Source: CAYJRR01 sp964372275 [NCBI: uncultured bacterium] (GTDB lineage: Bacteria; CAYJRR01). Taken from it: 38,788 nucleotides of DNA. The stretch covers positions 1 to 38,788 of the forward strand of contig CAYJRR010000031.1 in the NCBI GenBank assembly GCA_964372275.1, read 5' to 3'. The notes beneath the pieces are model-generated. The model was not told the origin of the DNA, did no database searches, and saw only the letters and a list, made by a program, of their open reading frames with translations. The translations under genes and the position numbers were made by a program. Positions 30,505-38,788 of this stretch are shown here, piece by piece (positions within the stretch are counted from its first letter, which is position 1; each line of letters begins with the position of its first letter).

Positions 30505-30510
30505 CGGTCT

Positions 30511-30565
30511 GGCGGGTGGAGTCCGAAGACTCCGCCTTGGGCACAGGTTGGAGTCCGGACCCGCC
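30511..30565. repeat. Compound stem-loop before the beta-propeller gene
   Basis: GGCGGGT (30511-30517) pairs with ACCCGCC (30559-30565). Inside it, GGAGTC-CGAA-GACTCC (30518-30533) forms a perfect hairpin, and a GGAGTCCGG repeat stands next to the outer arm. It may be a structured leader, a terminator or a REP-like element. The rest of 30566-30689 shows nothing obvious. Confidence 0.45.
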
Positions 30566-30689
30566 AGCGGCGCGCCCCGACGCCCGAAACTCGAACGTTT
30601 TTCCGGTGGCACGGGCGCTGCTGTTCTTGATCGGCCCGGTGTGCGGACGATCACGCCGTGGCGGATGGGGCGCGGAAGAGGGTGACCAC

Positions 30690-32684
30690 GTGACGAAGGC
30701 GATCGGCAGGGTTTTTCTCGGCGCGGCACTGGCATTCTCCGTCGGTGGCTGCTCGAAGCGGTACGACGAAGTGGTTGCGAACTATCGCCTCGCCAGTTCC
30801 GCGGGATGCGCGGGGGTGGAGGAGTACGCCGAGGACGTCGCCGTCCTCGAGATGAAGAAGTGGGTCGACGCCTACGGCGAGTGGTACGGCGAGTACGGGA
30901 CCGACGACCTGGGCGCGCCCAGCGCGGAGTCGGGGGGCGACGAGACCGGCAGCCAGGCCTCCGGCACCAACAACCAGGAGGCCGGCGTCGACGAACCCGA
31001 CTTCGTCAAGAACGACACCGACCAGATCCTCGTCCTCTCCGGCCAGTACCTGGTGGCGATCGACGCCGTTCCGGCAGACCAGATGCACGAGCTGTCTCGC
31101 ACGTCGATCGAGGGGTCGCCGTTCGCCATGGTTCGCGAAGGGAACCGGGTCGCCGTCCTCTCCTGGGCGCAGCCCCCCGACTCGATCGCGCGCGACGGCG
31201 GCGGCGGCTCGTACGACGGACCTCCCGTCGACGTCGCGTCGGACGACTGCATCGACTGCGGATCCTACTGGACCCCCACCACCAAGGTCACGGTGCTCGG
31301 GCTGTCCGATGCCACCGCACCGGTCCTCGAGCGTGAGCTCTACGTCGAGGGGAGCTACGTCGGCGCCCGGCTGATCGACGGGCGACTGCACCTGGTCACC
31401 GCCACCTACACGCCGGGTCCGGCGATGACGCTGTGGGCGGAGACGGAGCTCGCGCGTGAGATCCTGAAGGCCCACAACGAGCAGCTGATCCGCGACCAGC
31501 CGCTCGACGCCTGGATCCCGCGGTTCGCCGACCGCGTCGGCTCGGTGGAGACCACGGGCAGCCTGGGCACCGCGGACGACTGCGGCGGCTTCTACCAGCC
31601 GTTGACTCCGATGGGCCGCACCATCCTGAGTCTGGCGACCCTCCCCCTGACCGAGCCGGCCGGGTCGTTCCAGTCGGCCTCGATCGTTTCCGAGCCCGGG
31701 GTCGTCTATGCCTCCGAGGAGTCGCTCTACGTATCGATCTACCTGGGGTGGTTCTGGTTCTTCTGGACCGACGGCGAGATGCCGGAGGACCGTTCGGTGG
31801 TCCACAAGTTCGACCTCGGCGGCGAGATCCCCGCCTACGCGGCGACCGGAGCCGTCGACGGGTACGCGCCGAGCCAATTCGCGATGGACGAGCACGACGA
31901 CGTGCTTCGGATCGCCACCACCACCAGCGGCTTCGAAGAGGGGGACTGGGAGCCGGAGAATCATCTGACGACGCTCCGGGAGGCCGGCGGCGAGCTCGAG
32001 GTGGCTGGCAGCATCCACGGCATCGCACCCGGGGAACGGATCACCAGCAGCCGGTTCGATGGCGAAGTGGGGTACCTGGTCACCTTCCGCCAGGTCGATC
32101 CGCTCTACACCCTCGACCTCTCCGACCCGGAGAGTCCGGCGATCGTCGACGAGCTGCACGTTACCGGGTTTTCGACCTACATCCACCCCTACGAGGGGGG
32201 GAAGCTCCTGACGATCGGCTACGAGGCGACCGAGGAGGGGCAGGTGACCGGTTCGGCGCTGTCGCTGTTCGACGTCGCCGAGCTCGACGATCCGTCGCTC
32301 CTGTTCCGGGAGGAGCTGGGCGAATCGTGGTCCGAGGCGCAGTGGGACCACAAGGCGTTCAACTTCTTCCCCCCGGCCGGCGTGTTGGCGCTGCCGCTGG
32401 TCGACTACGAGGACGGCTTCGCCGGGCTGGAGGTGTGGGACGTCTCGGGCGAGAGCGGCTTCGCGCTGCGCGGCCGCGTCGACCACCAGGGGTTCGTTCC
32501 GACCGAGGAGGAGGACCCGTACTACGGCTGGTGGACGACGATCCGCCGGAGCGTGATCATCGACGGCACGATCTACTCGATCTCCGACCTGGGGGTGAAG
32601 GCGAACGACCTCGGAGACCTCGGCGTGGAGTACGCCGCGCTGCCGCTCCCGGCGAACACACCCTACGGCTACTACTATTGGTAG
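30690..32684 (+). CDS. Beta-propeller lipoprotein (PF09826 family)
   Basis: A 664-residue protein with lipobox FSVGGC (Cys21). The signature TNNQEAGVDEPDFVKNDTDQILVL (from residue 93) is the hallmark of PF09826, secreted proteins with a C-terminal beta-propeller. Blades follow (YLVAIDAVPADQMHELSR, VTVLGLSDATAPVLERELYVEGSYVGARLIDGRLHLVTATY, FSTYIHPYEGGKLLTIGYEAT, FNFFPPAGVLALPLVDYED). It is probably a surface protein; function is unknown, perhaps adhesion. The GTG at 30690 with GAAGAGG upstream was chosen because it precedes the signal peptide; the frame is open for 70 codons before it, through the GATC tract, without protein-like content. It converges with the PilB gene, with palindrome copy D between them. 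Confidence 0.85.
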   Translation: MTKAIGRVFLGAALAFSVGGCSKRYDEVVANYRLASSAGCAGVEEYAEDVAVLEMKKWVDAYGEWYGEYGTDDLGAPSAESGGDETGSQASGTNNQEAGVDEPDFVKNDTDQILVLSGQYLVAIDAVPADQMHELSRTSIEGSPFAMVREGNRVAVLSWAQPPDSIARDGGGGSYDGPPVDVASDDCIDCGSYWTPTTKVTVLGLSDATAPVLERELYVEGSYVGARLIDGRLHLVTATYTPGPAMTLWAETELAREILKAHNEQLIRDQPLDAWIPRFADRVGSVETTGSLGTADDCGGFYQPLTPMGRTILSLATLPLTEPAGSFQSASIVSEPGVVYASEESLYVSIYLGWFWFFWTDGEMPEDRSVVHKFDLGGEIPAYAATGAVDGYAPSQFAMDEHDDVLRIATTTSGFEEGDWEPENHLTTLREAGGELEVAGSIHGIAPGERITSSRFDGEVGYLVTFRQVDPLYTLDLSDPESPAIVDELHVTGFSTYIHPYEGGKLLTIGYEATEEGQVTGSALSLFDVAELDDPSLLFREELGESWSEAQWDHKAFNFFPPAGVLALPLVDYEDGFAGLEVWDVSGESGFALRGRVDHQGFVPTEEEDPYYGWWTTIRRSVIIDGTIYSISDLGVKANDLGDLGVEYAALPLPANTPYGYYYW

Positions 32685-32708
32685 CGGCCGCGGATAAACG
32701 GCCATTCG

Positions 32709-32800
32709 GAATGGGAGATTGAAAATGTGAAAACCGACAATGCCGGATCCGATCCGGACATTGTCGGTGTTCTATCTCCCATTTCCCGTTTTCAATTCTC
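32709..32800. terminator. Palindrome family 1, copy D: shared terminator of two convergent genes
   Basis: ACCGACAATG (32733-32742) pairs with CATTGTCGGT (32759-32768) and, inside, CCGGATC (32743-32749) with GATCCGG (32751-32757), leaving one bulged A. This is a 17-bp stem. Outer arms share AATGGGAGAT and are A-rich on the left and T-rich on the right, so both convergent transcripts end in a stem and T-rich tail. The core ACCGACAA is the same as in copies A and C; the centre is built of GATCC units like family 3. Confidence 0.8.
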
Positions 32801-35080
32801 CTACCGGCTGCAGACGGCGTAGACCTGCTTCAGATCGGTGGAGCCTGCCACCGCCTTCTCGATGCCGTCCTGGAGCAGCGTGGTCATCCCCGCCTGTAGC
32901 GCCAGGGTGCGGATCTCGTCGACGGGGGCGCGCTTGCCGATGGCGCGCTTGATGTCGTCGTTGTTGATCAGCAGCTCGTGGAGGCCGATCCGGCCCTTGT
33001 AGCCGCTACCGCCGCAGGCGTCGCAGCCGACGCCCCGCCAGAGCCGCAGCTCCCCCGGTTTCCATCCCCGCGCGGCGAGCCCCTGCGGCCCTCCCATCCC
33101 CTCGACGATCTGTCCGACCTCGTCCTTCGTGGCGACGTAGGCCTGGCGGCAGTTCTTGCAAATCGAGCGGGCGAGGCGCTGCGCCAGCACTCCCAGGAGG
33201 GCGTCGGCGAAGCTGAAGGGGTCGAGCTCCATGTCGAGGAGCCGGGTGATCGTCTCCGGGGCGCTGTTGGTGTGGAGCGTGGAGACGACCAGGTGACCGG
33301 TCAGTGAGGCTTCGATACCGGTGCCGGCGGTTTCGGCATCGCGCATCTCGCCGACCATGATCACGTCGGGATCGGCGCGGAGGAACGCCTTCATCGCCGC
33401 GGCGAAGGTGAAGCCGATCTTCGCCTGGACCTGCACCTGGCGCAGTCCGTACTGCGTGATCTCGACCGGGTCCTCCGCGGTCCAGATCTTCATGTCCGGG
33501 GTGTTGATGTGTCCCAACGCCGAGTGCAGCGTCGTCGTCTTCCCCGAACCGGTCGGACCGACGCAGAGGATCAATCCGTAGGGCCGCTCCATGATCTTCT
33601 TGAGCTCGGTCAGGTTCCGCGGGCTCATCCCCATCTGGTCGAGCGGCAGCGGCTTCGACGCGGCGAGGATGCGCATCACCACGTCCTCGTTGCCGTTGAC
33701 CGTCGGGATCGTCGCCACGCGCAGCTCGATCTGGCGGTCGGACATGCGGAAGCGGATCTTGCCGTCCTGGGGCTTGCGCTTCTCGGCGATGTCCAGGTTG
33801 GCCATGATCTTGATGCGCGCCACGAGCGCGTTTCGCGCCTGCGGTGCGATCTCCTGGTAGACGCCGCAATCGCCGTCGACCCGGAAGCGGATGACCGTCT
33901 TCATCTCGCGCCCGTAGGGCTCAATGTGGATGTCGGAGGCGCGCCGGTTGTAGGCGTCGATGATCACCTGCTCGACCAGCTTGATGATCGCGCTGTCGTT
34001 CTCCTTGGTCTCGTCCTCCAGCGACTGTTGCTCGGGCGCGAAACCCGGGTCGGCCGAGAGGTCCTTGAGGATCTGGCTGACGTCGCCCGTCGGCCGGGCG
34101 GTGCGGTCGATGCAGGCCAGGATGTCATCGCGCAACGCGACCTGGTACACGAGCTGGCGGTCGGGATAGATGCGCCGGACGGCGTCGGTCCGCGGGAGGT
34201 CGGCCGGATCGTCGATGACGATGACGATCTGGTTCTCCTTGCGCTCCATGGGGGCGATGCAGATCTGCTTCAGGTAGTCGAGGCTCTTGATTCCGGCGCG
34301 CAGCTCGTCGGGGATCGTCTCGTTCCCACGGAAACGGAAGCTCTTGCAGTTGTAGAAGATCGAGAGCGCCTTCTCGATCTCCTCCTGCTTCAGGCCGACC
34401 TTGTCGATGAGGTATCTCGCCGGGTCGATGTTGGCCGAGGTGGCGCTGGCGATCGCCTTCTGCAGCGCCTCTTCGGAGATCCCGCCGGAGTCGACCAGCG
34501 TGCTCCACTTGGTCCGCTTCGCCTTCAGCGATCGGACCTTGTTGAAGTTGTAGAACGCCATCCCCAGCCGCTGCGCCAGCTCCTCGGCGGTTTCGACGTC
34601 GCGCGGATCGAACGATTCGCCGTCGAGCCGGTTGATCACCTGCATCACCCCGAGGCAGTTCTTCTCGTAGCGGACCGGGACCGACAGCATGGTGCAGGTC
34701 ATGAATCCGGTCGATTGGTCCCAGGAGTCGTCGAACTTGAGCTGGGGGTGATAGGCGGCGAGTTCCTGGGTGTCCCGGACGTTGGCGATGTTCAGCGTCT
34801 GCATCGAGAGCGCCGTGAATCCGGCGAGGCTCGACGGCTGCTTCTCGATCCGGATCTCCTTCACCTCGTCGCCCGACTTGGCGACCGAGGTCAGCTGGTT
34901 GTTGCGGGTGTCGAGGACGAAGATCGAGGCCCGCTCGGCATTCAGAAAGCCGGCGATCGCCTCCGTCGGCTGCCCCGCGAGGAGCGCTTGGAGGTTGGGG
35001 GCGTTCCCGATCATGGTGGCGAGCTTTTGCAGCTCGAGTCGCTTCTGCAGCTCCGGATCGACGGCGGCGGAGACGGACAT
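32801..35080 (-). CDS. GAF-domain-fused PilB/GspE-type ATPase
   Basis: A 759-residue protein. Residues about 15-185 are a GAF domain ([41 protein letters not shown]). An MshEN/T2SSE_N-like part follows ([23 protein letters not shown]), then the T2SSE ATPase (PF00437): Walker [11 protein letters not shown] with Lys514, the Asp box TAEDPVE, Walker [10 protein letters not shown], the His box STLHTN, and a tetracysteine zinc site ([23 protein letters not shown]). It should power type IV pilus extension or type II secretion. GAF before PilB is unusual and suggests ligand or redox control. The ATG lies seven bases after TAGGAT, with no ribosome binding site. No other pilus gene is in the window. 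It is divergent from the poly-HAMP gene. Confidence 0.93.
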   Translation of the reverse strand: MSVSAAVDPELQKRLELQKLATMIGNAPNLQALLAGQPTEAIAGFLNAERASIFVLDTRNNQLTSVAKSGDEVKEIRIEKQPSSLAGFTALSMQTLNIANVRDTQELAAYHPQLKFDDSWDQSTGFMTCTMLSVPVRYEKNCLGVMQVINRLDGESFDPRDVETAEELAQRLGMAFYNFNKVRSLKAKRTKWSTLVDSGGISEEALQKAIASATSANIDPARYLIDKVGLKQEEIEKALSIFYNCKSFRFRGNETIPDELRAGIKSLDYLKQICIAPMERKENQIVIVIDDPADLPRTDAVRRIYPDRQLVYQVALRDDILACIDRTARPTGDVSQILKDLSADPGFAPEQQSLEDETKENDSAIIKLVEQVIIDAYNRRASDIHIEPYGREMKTVIRFRVDGDCGVYQEIAPQARNALVARIKIMANLDIAEKRKPQDGKIRFRMSDRQIELRVATIPTVNGNEDVVMRILAASKPLPLDQMGMSPRNLTELKKIMERPYGLILCVGPTGSGKTTTLHSALGHINTPDMKIWTAEDPVEITQYGLRQVQVQAKIGFTFAAAMKAFLRADPDVIMVGEMRDAETAGTGIEASLTGHLVVSTLHTNSAPETITRLLDMELDPFSFADALLGVLAQRLARSICKNCRQAYVATKDEVGQIVEGMGGPQGLAARGWKPGELRLWRGVGCDACGGSGYKGRIGLHELLINNDDIKRAIGKRAPVDEIRTLALQAGMTTLLQDGIEKAVAGSTDLKQVYAVCSR

Positions 35081-35086
35081 GGGCCG

Positions 35087-35093
35087 TATCCTA
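35087..35093. promoter_or_regulatory. Overlapping -10 boxes of the PilB-like and poly-HAMP genes
   Basis: On the minus strand TAGGAT (35088-35093) lies seven bases before the PilB-like ATG. On the plus strand TATCCT (35087-35092) overlaps it and could start a transcript with a leader of about 35 bases for the poly-HAMP gene. Only 52 bases separate the two starts, so the promoters must share space. Confidence 0.35.
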
Positions 35094-35132
35094 GCTCAAA
35101 CGAGCGGGTTGCCGCGCGAAGGCAAAGGACCC

Positions 35133-38100
35133 ATGCACAGATGGACCGCCATGGATCCACACGAACCCCGCCCACCCGAGGATCACGTCGTTCCACCCGA
35201 CGACCGGCGGCGCCGCGCCGCCGCGACGGCGCCACGGGGGATGCGGCGCCGAGACGCGACGATCGAGCGCCTGGAAGACCAGTTCCGGTCGGTGCGCGAT
35301 GCGCTGCGGATGGCGGCGCTGGGGGAGTTGGCGATCCGCCTTCCCGTCGACGGAGCGCTGGCCATCGGCGAAGCACCGAGCCTCTACGGAGAGGTGGCGT
35401 CCGCGTTCAACACCCTCCTCGACCGGACCGAGTCGTTCGTACGGGAGCTGGAGCGGACCGGGCGGGAGGTCGGCATCGAAGGGCGCACGCAGGCGCGCAT
35501 CGACATCGGGATGGTCGCGGGTTCGTGGCGTCGCGCGGTCGACGCGGCCAACGAAGGGATCGAGCGGCGCACGAACCTGATGAACGAGGTCGCGGCGGTC
35601 CTCGAGGGGGCCGCCCGCGGAGACCTGTCGCGCGACATGAGCACGAGCCTCGACGGCGCGCCCCTACAGGGGAACCTGTTGGCCCTGGCGTCGGCGGTGC
35701 AAGCGGTGGTGCAGCGGCTGCGCACCGTGAGCTCGAGCGTCTCCCGCGTCGTCCGCGAGATCGGAACGGAGGGGCGGCTCGGGGTGCAGGCCCCGGTCGA
35801 GGGGCTGACCGGAACCTGGCGGGAGCTGGTCGACGACGTCAACCTGCTGGCGGGAAACCTGACCGACCAGGTGCGGAACATCGGCCTGGTCTCGACGGCG
35901 ATTGCCAACGGCGATCTCTCGCAGAAGATCACCGTCGAGACCCGCGGCGAGATCCTCGAGGTGAAGAACGCGATCAACGCCACGGTCGACCGGTTGCGTT
36001 CGTTCGCCGCCGAGGTGATCCGGGTGGCGCGCGAGGTCGGGACCGAGGGGAAGCTCGGCGCCCAGGCCGACGTGCGGGGCGTGTCCGGGGTCTGGCAGGA
36101 ACTGACCGACAGCGTCAATCGCCTGGCCTCGAATCTCACCTCTCAAGTGCGGAACATCGCGCAGATCGCGACGGCGATCGCCAAGGGGGATCTGTCGCAG
36201 AAGATCACCGTCGAGGCCAAGGGGGAGATCCTCGAGCTCAAGGACACGATCAACGCCATGGTCGACCAGTTGCGCACCTTCGCCGGAGAGGTGACGCGGG
36301 TGGCGAGGGAGGTCGGGACCGAGGGGCGGCTGGGCGGGCAGGCCGACGTGAAGGGGGTCTCGGGGACCTGGATGGACCTGACCGACAGCGTCAACATGCT
36401 GGCGGGGAACCTCACCAACCAGGTGCGGAACATCACCCTGGTCTCGACGGCGATCGCCAACGGCGATCTCTCGCAGAAGATCACCGTCGAGGCCAAGGGG
36501 GAGATCCTCGAGCTCAAGAACGCGATCAACGCCACCGTCGAGCGGCTGGGGACGTTCGCGGCGGAGGTGACGCGCGTCGCCAAGGAGGTCGGGACAGAAG
36601 GGAAGCTCGGCGGGCAGGCCGACGTGAAGGGGGTCTCCGGCACCTGGAAGAACCTGACCGACAACGTCAACGTCATGGCCTCCAACCTCACCAGCCAGGT
36701 CCGAGGCATGGGCAAGGTGGTGACGGCGATCGCGCAGGGGGATCTTTCCCAGAAGTTCGTGGTCGAGGCGAAGGGGGAGATCGCGACGCTGGCCGACACG
36801 ATCAACAACATGACCGACACCCTGCGCACCTTCGCCGCACAGGTGACGACCGTCGCGCGCGAGGTCGGCATCGAGGGGAAGCTCGGCGGGCAGGCCAACG
36901 TACCGGGCGTCTCCGGGACCTGGAAGGACCTCACCGACAACGTGAACATGCTGGCGGGAAATCTCACCAACCAGGTGCGGAACATCGCCCTGGTGACCAC
37001 CGCCGTGGCCAACGGCGACCTCTCGCAGAAGATCACCGTCGAGGCCAAGGGGGAGATCCTCGAGCTGAAGAACACCGTCAACGTGATGGTCGACCAGCTC
37101 CGCACCTTCGCGTCGGAGGTGACGCGCATCGCGCGCGAGGTCGGGACGGAGGGGAAGCTCGGCGCGCAGGCCGACATCAAGGGGGTGGCCGGCACCTGGA
37201 AGGACCTCACCGAGAACGTAAACGTGTTGGCCGGGAACCTGACCAATCAGGTGCGGAACATCGCCGCGGTCACGACCGCCGTCGCCAACGGCGACCTCTC
37301 CAAGAAGATCACCGTCGAGGCCAAGGGCGAGATCCTGGAGCTGAAGGACACGATCAACGCCATGGTCGACCAGCTCCGGACCTTCGCAGCGGAGGTGACG
37401 CGCGTGGCGGGGGAGGTCGGGACGGAGGGACGCCTGGGCGGACAGGCGCAGGTGCCGGGCGTCGCCGGCACCTGGAAAGATTTGACCGACAACGTCAACG
37501 TGATGGCGTCGAACCTCACCGGCCAGGTGCGGGGGATCGCCAAGGTGGTGACCGCGGTCGCCGACGGCGACCTTTCGCAGAAGTTCGTGGTCGAGGCGAA
37601 GGGCGAGATCGCCGCCCTGGCCGACACGATCAACAACATGACCGATTCGCTGCGCACCTTCGCCGACCAGGTGACGACGGTGGCGCGGGAGGTCGGGATC
37701 GAGGGGAAGCTCGGAGGTCAGGCGAAGGTGCCGGGGGTCGCGGGCACCTGGCGGGAGTTGACCGACAACGTCAACATGCTCGCCGGAAACCTCACCGACC
37801 AGGTGCGGAACATCGCGCTGGTGACGACCGCCGTGGCCAACGGCGACCTTTCGCAAAAGATCACCGTCGAGGCGAAGGGCGAGATCCTGGAGCTGAAGGA
37901 CACGATCAACGCCATGGTCGACCAGCTCCGGACGTTCGGCCGCGAGGTGACGCGCGTCGCCCGCGAGGTCGGCACCGAAGGGAAGCTCGGCGGGCAGGCG
38001 ATCGTCCCCGGCGTGGCGGGGACGTGGCAGGAGCTAACCGAATCGGTCAACGTCATGGCCGGGAACCTCACCAGCCAGGTGCGAGGGATCGCCCGGGTCG

Positions 38101-38788
38101 TCACGGCGGTGGCCAACGGCGATCTGGCCCCGAAGCTGGTGCTCGAAGCGCGCGGCGAGATCGCGGCGCTTGCCGACACCATCAACGACATGACCGACAC
38201 GCTCCGCACCTTCGCCGACCAGGTGACGACGGTCGCCCGGGAGGTCGGGATCGAAGGGAAGCTCGGCGGCCAGGCGCGCGTGCCGGGAGCGGCCGGGACC
38301 TGGAAGGACCTGACCGAGAGCGTGAACATGCTCGCGGGGAACTTGACCGCGCAGGTGAGGAACATCGCGCTGGTCACCACCGCCGTCGCCAACGGCGACC
38401 TCTCCAAGAAGATCACCGTCGAGGCCAAGGGCGAGATCCTCGAGCTGAAGGACACCCTGAACGCGATGGTGGAGCAGCTCCGTACCTTCGCGGCGGAGGT
38501 GACGCGCGTGGCGCGCGAGGTCGGTACCGAGGGGCAGCTCGGCGGACAGGCGCGCGTGCCGGGGGTCTCCGGCACCTGGAAGGACCTGACCGACAACGTC
38601 AATCTGATGGCCTCGAACCTCACCGACCAGGTGCGCGGCATCGGGATGGTGGTCACCGCCGTCGCCAACGGCGACCTCTCCAAGAAGCTGGTGGTGGTGG
38701 CCAAGGGGGAGATCGCGCGGCTGGCCGACACGATCAACAACATGACCGACACGCTGCGCACCTTCGCCGACCAGGTGACGACGGTGGC
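35133..38788 (+). CDS. Giant soluble poly-HAMP signalling protein (3' end outside window)
   Basis: 1,218 codons are visible and the frame is open at the window edge. A charged N-terminus ([20 protein letters not shown]) without membrane helix is followed by two divergent HAMP-like units (about residues 50-245) and then an exact series of 92-residue units, each with Q-V-R, GDLSQK(I/F), V(E)AKGEI, DTIN, LRTFA, EVG(T/I)EGKLGGQA and [11 protein letters not shown]. Eleven anchors occur every 276 bases from 35871 to 38631. The units resemble the HAMP series of fungal Nik1-type hybrid kinases; bacterial relatives usually end in GAF, HisKA, HATPase and receiver domains, which would lie beyond 38788. 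It probably senses osmotic or chemical change in the cytoplasm. Starts at 35133 (AAAGGA close upstream) and 35151 are both possible. Confidence 0.85.
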   Translation, partial: MHRWTAMDPHEPRPPEDHVVPPDDRRRRAAATAPRGMRRRDATIERLEDQFRSVRDALRMAALGELAIRLPVDGALAIGEAPSLYGEVASAFNTLLDRTESFVRELERTGREVGIEGRTQARIDIGMVAGSWRRAVDAANEGIERRTNLMNEVAAVLEGAARGDLSRDMSTSLDGAPLQGNLLALASAVQAVVQRLRTVSSSVSRVVREIGTEGRLGVQAPVEGLTGTWRELVDDVNLLAGNLTDQVRNIGLVSTAIANGDLSQKITVETRGEILEVKNAINATVDRLRSFAAEVIRVAREVGTEGKLGAQADVRGVSGVWQELTDSVNRLASNLTSQVRNIAQIATAIAKGDLSQKITVEAKGEILELKDTINAMVDQLRTFAGEVTRVAREVGTEGRLGGQADVKGVSGTWMDLTDSVNMLAGNLTNQVRNITLVSTAIANGDLSQKITVEAKGEILELKNAINATVERLGTFAAEVTRVAKEVGTEGKLGGQADVKGVSGTWKNLTDNVNVMASNLTSQVRGMGKVVTAIAQGDLSQKFVVEAKGEIATLADTINNMTDTLRTFAAQVTTVAREVGIEGKLGGQANVPGVSGTWKDLTDNVNMLAGNLTNQVRNIALVTTAVANGDLSQKITVEAKGEILELKNTVNVMVDQLRTFASEVTRIAREVGTEGKLGAQADIKGVAGTWKDLTENVNVLAGNLTNQVRNIAAVTTAVANGDLSKKITVEAKGEILELKDTINAMVDQLRTFAAEVTRVAGEVGTEGRLGGQAQVPGVAGTWKDLTDNVNVMASNLTGQVRGIAKVVTAVADGDLSQKFVVEAKGEIAALADTINNMTDSLRTFADQVTTVAREVGIEGKLGGQAKVPGVAGTWRELTDNVNMLAGNLTDQVRNIALVTTAVANGDLSQKITVEAKGEILELKDTINAMVDQLRTFGREVTRVAREVGTEGKLGGQAIVPGVAGTWQELTESVNVMAGNLTSQVRGIARVVTAVANGDLAPKLVLEARGEIAALADTINDMTDTLRTFADQVTTVAREVGIEGKLGGQARVPGAAGTWKDLTESVNMLAGNLTAQVRNIALVTTAVANGDLSKKITVEAKGEILELKDTLNAMVEQLRTFAAEVTRVAREVGTEGQLGGQARVPGVSGTWKDLTDNVNLMASNLTDQVRGIGMVVTAVANGDLSKKLVVVAKGEIARLADTINNMTDTLRTFADQVTTV
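35871..38788 (+). repeat. 276-bp tandem coding repeat (poly-HAMP units)
   Basis: The codons for Q-V-R recur at 35871, 36147, 36423, 36699, 36975, 37251, 37527, 37803, 38079, 38355 and 38631, exactly 276 bases apart with no insertion. Two unit types are present. Type A has [16 protein letters not shown] and [13 protein letters not shown]. Type B has VRG(I/M), (F/L)[20 protein letters not shown] and [13 protein letters not shown]. The order is A A A B A A B A B A B. Nucleotide identity between units is high enough to make opposite-strand frames long and repetitive. Confidence 0.9.

Noticed and set aside
35664-37856. Minus-strand open frames with a regular 92-residue repeat ([20 protein letters not shown]) opposite the poly-HAMP gene
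   Set aside because: The repetition is inherited from the 276-bp units of the plus-strand gene; the plus frame has the HAMP motifs and is open throughout.

Overview
This is a 38.8 kb stretch of GC-rich bacterial DNA, roughly two-thirds G+C or more by eye, densely packed with 34 genes on both strands. I see no rRNA, tRNA, integrase or transposase genes. The organism looks Gram-negative: there are many lipobox-bearing lipoproteins, an outer-membrane beta-barrel ending in Phe, and a type IV pilus/type II secretion ATPase. The mix of domain-of-unknown-function enzymes, large secreted beta-propeller lipoproteins, a GAF-fused pilus ATPase and a giant poly-HAMP protein resembles uncultivated Acidobacteriota, Myxococcota or related deep lineages. 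The sequence alone does not settle the taxon.

Layout. 1-3.7 kb: a membrane rhodanese (cut by the window edge), a secreted lipase-like hydrolase, an acyl-CoA dehydrogenase, a small basic protein and a secreted protein of unknown function. 4-9 kb: a YgiQ-type radical SAM protein, a secreted helical protein, a membrane class III adenylate/guanylate cyclase, a lipoprotein, a 69-residue protein and a DUF971 protein. 9-13 kb: a lipoprotein cluster that includes a cupredoxin-like protein, then an unknown protein. 13-18.4 kb: RluA-type pseudouridine synthase, adenosine-deaminase-like enzyme, outer-membrane barrel, and an MFS transporter followed by a glycerolipid acyltransferase. 18.4-23.7 kb: secreted protein, a CotH-like kinase/MBL-fold hydrolase pair, a membrane Rieske protein, a small secreted protein and DUF309. 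23.7-32.7 kb: a 960-residue lipoprotein, an operon-like run (radical SAM, DUF1684, small membrane protein, PepQ) and a PF09826 beta-propeller lipoprotein. 32.8-38.8 kb: a GAF-PilB/GspE ATPase divergent from a soluble poly-HAMP protein whose 276-bp repeat runs off the window edge.

The most unusual content lies between the genes. (1) Five AT-rich palindromes built of 7-bp TTGGAAA/TGGAAAA microrepeats sit mostly at gene ends like bidirectional terminators. One is a perfect 37-bp inverted repeat that appears to supply the start codon and signal peptide of a lipoprotein. (2) A second, GC-rich, REP-like double hairpin occurs four times, including an exact tandem pair. (3) Two GATC-dense palindromic tracts. 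(4) About a dozen genes have a TAnnnT box 6-11 bases upstream of the start codon and usually no ribosome binding site, which suggests widespread leaderless transcription. Coordinates and frames were worked out by hand; no database search was possible.
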